A stretch of 64,000 nt of DNA, from contig NZ_JAUSUR010000001.1 in the NCBI RefSeq assembly GCF_030814225.1, positions 1-64,000 on the forward strand. The letters run 5' to 3'. Numbering within the stretch: position 1 is the stretch's first letter; each line of letters starts with the position of its first letter. This DNA comes from Breznakia pachnodae (GTDB lineage: Bacteria > Bacillota_I > Bacilli_A > Erysipelotrichales > Erysipelotrichaceae). Positions 63,113 through 64,000 of this stretch are shown piece after piece. Under the pieces are notes generated by a model. It made no database searches, had not been told where the DNA came from, and saw only the letters and a program-made list of their open reading frames with translations. The position numbers were made by a program, and so were the translations under genes.

Positions 63113-64000
63113 TTAAACACGAAGTTCAGCGTTTAATTTATCTTTCAGTACTTTTAAGATTTGATCATGAACTTCATTGATTTCTTCATCTTTTAAAGTG
63201 CGGTCATTTGCCTGGAATGTAGTTGATAAGGCGATTGACTTATATCCATCTTTTACATGTTCTCCCATGTATACATCAAATACTTCAACCTCTTTGATGA
63301 TTTGTTTACCACATCCCTTAATTGCTTTAATAATTGACGCTACTTCTAAATCTTTTTCAACCACAAATGCTAAGTCACGTACAATTTGAGGATATTTTGA
63401 AACTGGTTCAAATCTAACTTTGCTAGTTTTATTACTTAAAATAACTTCTAGATTTAATTCAGCCATTACACATTCACCAACTTCATATTCTTTTGCCATT
63501 GTTGGATGAATGACTCCAATAATCCCTAATAAATCTCTTCCAATATACACTTCTGCACTTTGGTAAGGATGGAAATGTACAGTATCCATCTTATTTGCTT
63601 TCATCACTATACGAGTTCCTGTATACCCTAGTTTTTCCAGGATTGCTTCTACATATCCTTTAATTGTATAGAAAGTAGGTTTAATTTCATATTTTTGCCA
63701 TCTGTTTTCCTGTAAGTTTCCATGCAGAACAATCGATAATCTCTCTTCTACTTTATCCTTTGCATATACATTACTAATTTCAAAGAATGGAATATTCTTT
63801 AAAGATCTTGCTTTATTATATGCAACACAACTTAATAAACTAGGAATAATACTTCCACGAATAATCTTACGGTCTTCACTCATTGGTGATGCCAACTCTA
63901 CATATGAATCAAACGGCATAATTGCATCACTATGCATCTTTTCACTTACAAGGGTATAACTTGTTGCTTCATAAAATCCTTGATTTGTTAGAACATCACG
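63113..64000 (-). CDS. pheT: Phenylalanine-tRNA ligase beta subunit, C-terminal part
   Basis: The reading frame is open to the right edge; about 295 C-terminal residues are present and the 5' part lies outside the window. Visible parts are the catalytic-like core end (RGSIIPSLLSCVAYNKAR, PFFEISNVYAKD, HPYQSAEVYIG, GVIHPTMAKEYEV) and the C-terminal anticodon-binding FDX-ACB domain (FEPVSKYPQIVRDLAFVV to the end). It pairs with PheS to charge tRNA-Phe. Confidence 0.93.
   Translation of the reverse strand, partial: RDVLTNQGFYEATSYTLVSEKMHSDAIMPFDSYVELASPMSEDRKIIRGSIIPSLLSCVAYNKARSLKNIPFFEISNVYAKDKVEERLSIVLHGNLQENRWQKYEIKPTFYTIKGYVEAILEKLGYTGTRIVMKANKMDTVHFHPYQSAEVYIGRDLLGIIGVIHPTMAKEYEVGECVMAELNLEVILSNKTSKVRFEPVSKYPQIVRDLAFVVEKDLEVASIIKAIKGCGKQIIKEVEVFDVYMGEHVKDGYKSIALSTTFQANDRTLKDEEINEVHDQILKVLKDKLNAELRV

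Noticed and set aside
1..64000. tRNA, rRNA, CRISPR arrays, insertion sequences or prophage
   Set aside because: Looked for T-loop-like GTTCGA segments, regularly spaced repeats, transposase or integrase motifs and phage genes; none found by eye.

Overview
This is a low-GC, densely packed chromosomal segment of a Bacillota bacterium. The most likely home is an anaerobic, gut-type member of the Erysipelotrichia or a close relative. Supporting signs are an iron-only hydrogenase family protein, an Fe-dependent alcohol dehydrogenase, a SUF system ordered sufC-D-S-U-B, an acetylase-type (DapH) lysine pathway under a lysine riboswitch, RNase J, strong AGGAGG ribosome binding sites and MurM/FemX-type wall chemistry. 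I saw no tRNA, rRNA, insertion sequence, CRISPR array or prophage. Nothing looks recently acquired by composition. Species assignment is inference.

Layout. 1-4.2 kb (minus): an NfnA/SudB-like flavoprotein (cut by the window edge), a SpoIIE-type phosphatase, a sensory-type [FeFe] hydrogenase with a PAS domain, and an Fe-alcohol dehydrogenase. 4.2-8.3 kb: a LysR regulator, then serC-serA behind a structured, terminator-ending RNA. 8.3-16.9 kb: mixed housekeeping genes (PHP phosphatase, exporter-type ABC protein, CDP-alcohol phosphatidyltransferase, split chromate transporter, metallopeptidase, radical SAM protein, Nudix hydrolase with a switch-like leader, HAD phosphatase, small prepilin peptidase). 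16.4-21.6 kb: sufCDSUB followed by 5-formyl-THF cyclo-ligase. 22-24.3 kb (plus): two PrsA-like foldases and a HIT protein. 24.3-34 kb: metabolic and regulatory genes, ribosome hibernation factor, a nuclease-like DUF2779 protein, WYL regulator, ankyrin protein. 34-39 kb: coaD, rsmD, ftsW/rodA, def and RNase J.

39-43.7 kb (minus) is the lysine operon lysA-dapF-dapA-dapB-dapH, led by an L-box riboswitch with its terminator. The operon lacks the N-acetyl aminotransferase and deacetylase; an M20 amidohydrolase at 25.1-26.2 kb could supply the deacetylase. 43.8-46.7 kb holds a 55-residue zinc-ribbon protein, a YjbQ-family protein, and a divergent MATE/MerR pair with a textbook 19-bp-spacer MerR promoter. 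46.7-49.3 kb encodes a superfamily 2 helicase with two membrane helices inserted after its motor. 49.4-55.8 kb is a mannitol-type PTS operon with a SorE-like reductase and a PfkB kinase in place of a mannitol-1-phosphate dehydrogenase.

56.0-61.1 kb is the most unusual block: response regulator, histidine kinase, an FtsX/MacB-type permease that lacks its last three membrane helices and ends in a tyrosine-rich tail, and an ABC-ATPase-like protein whose Walker A, Walker B, signature and H-loop are all degenerate. This looks like a transporter-derived module that can no longer hydrolyse ATP and may act as a sensor or scaffold for the two-component system. The window closes with a FemABX-type transferase, a GNAT acetyltransferase and the 3' part of pheT.
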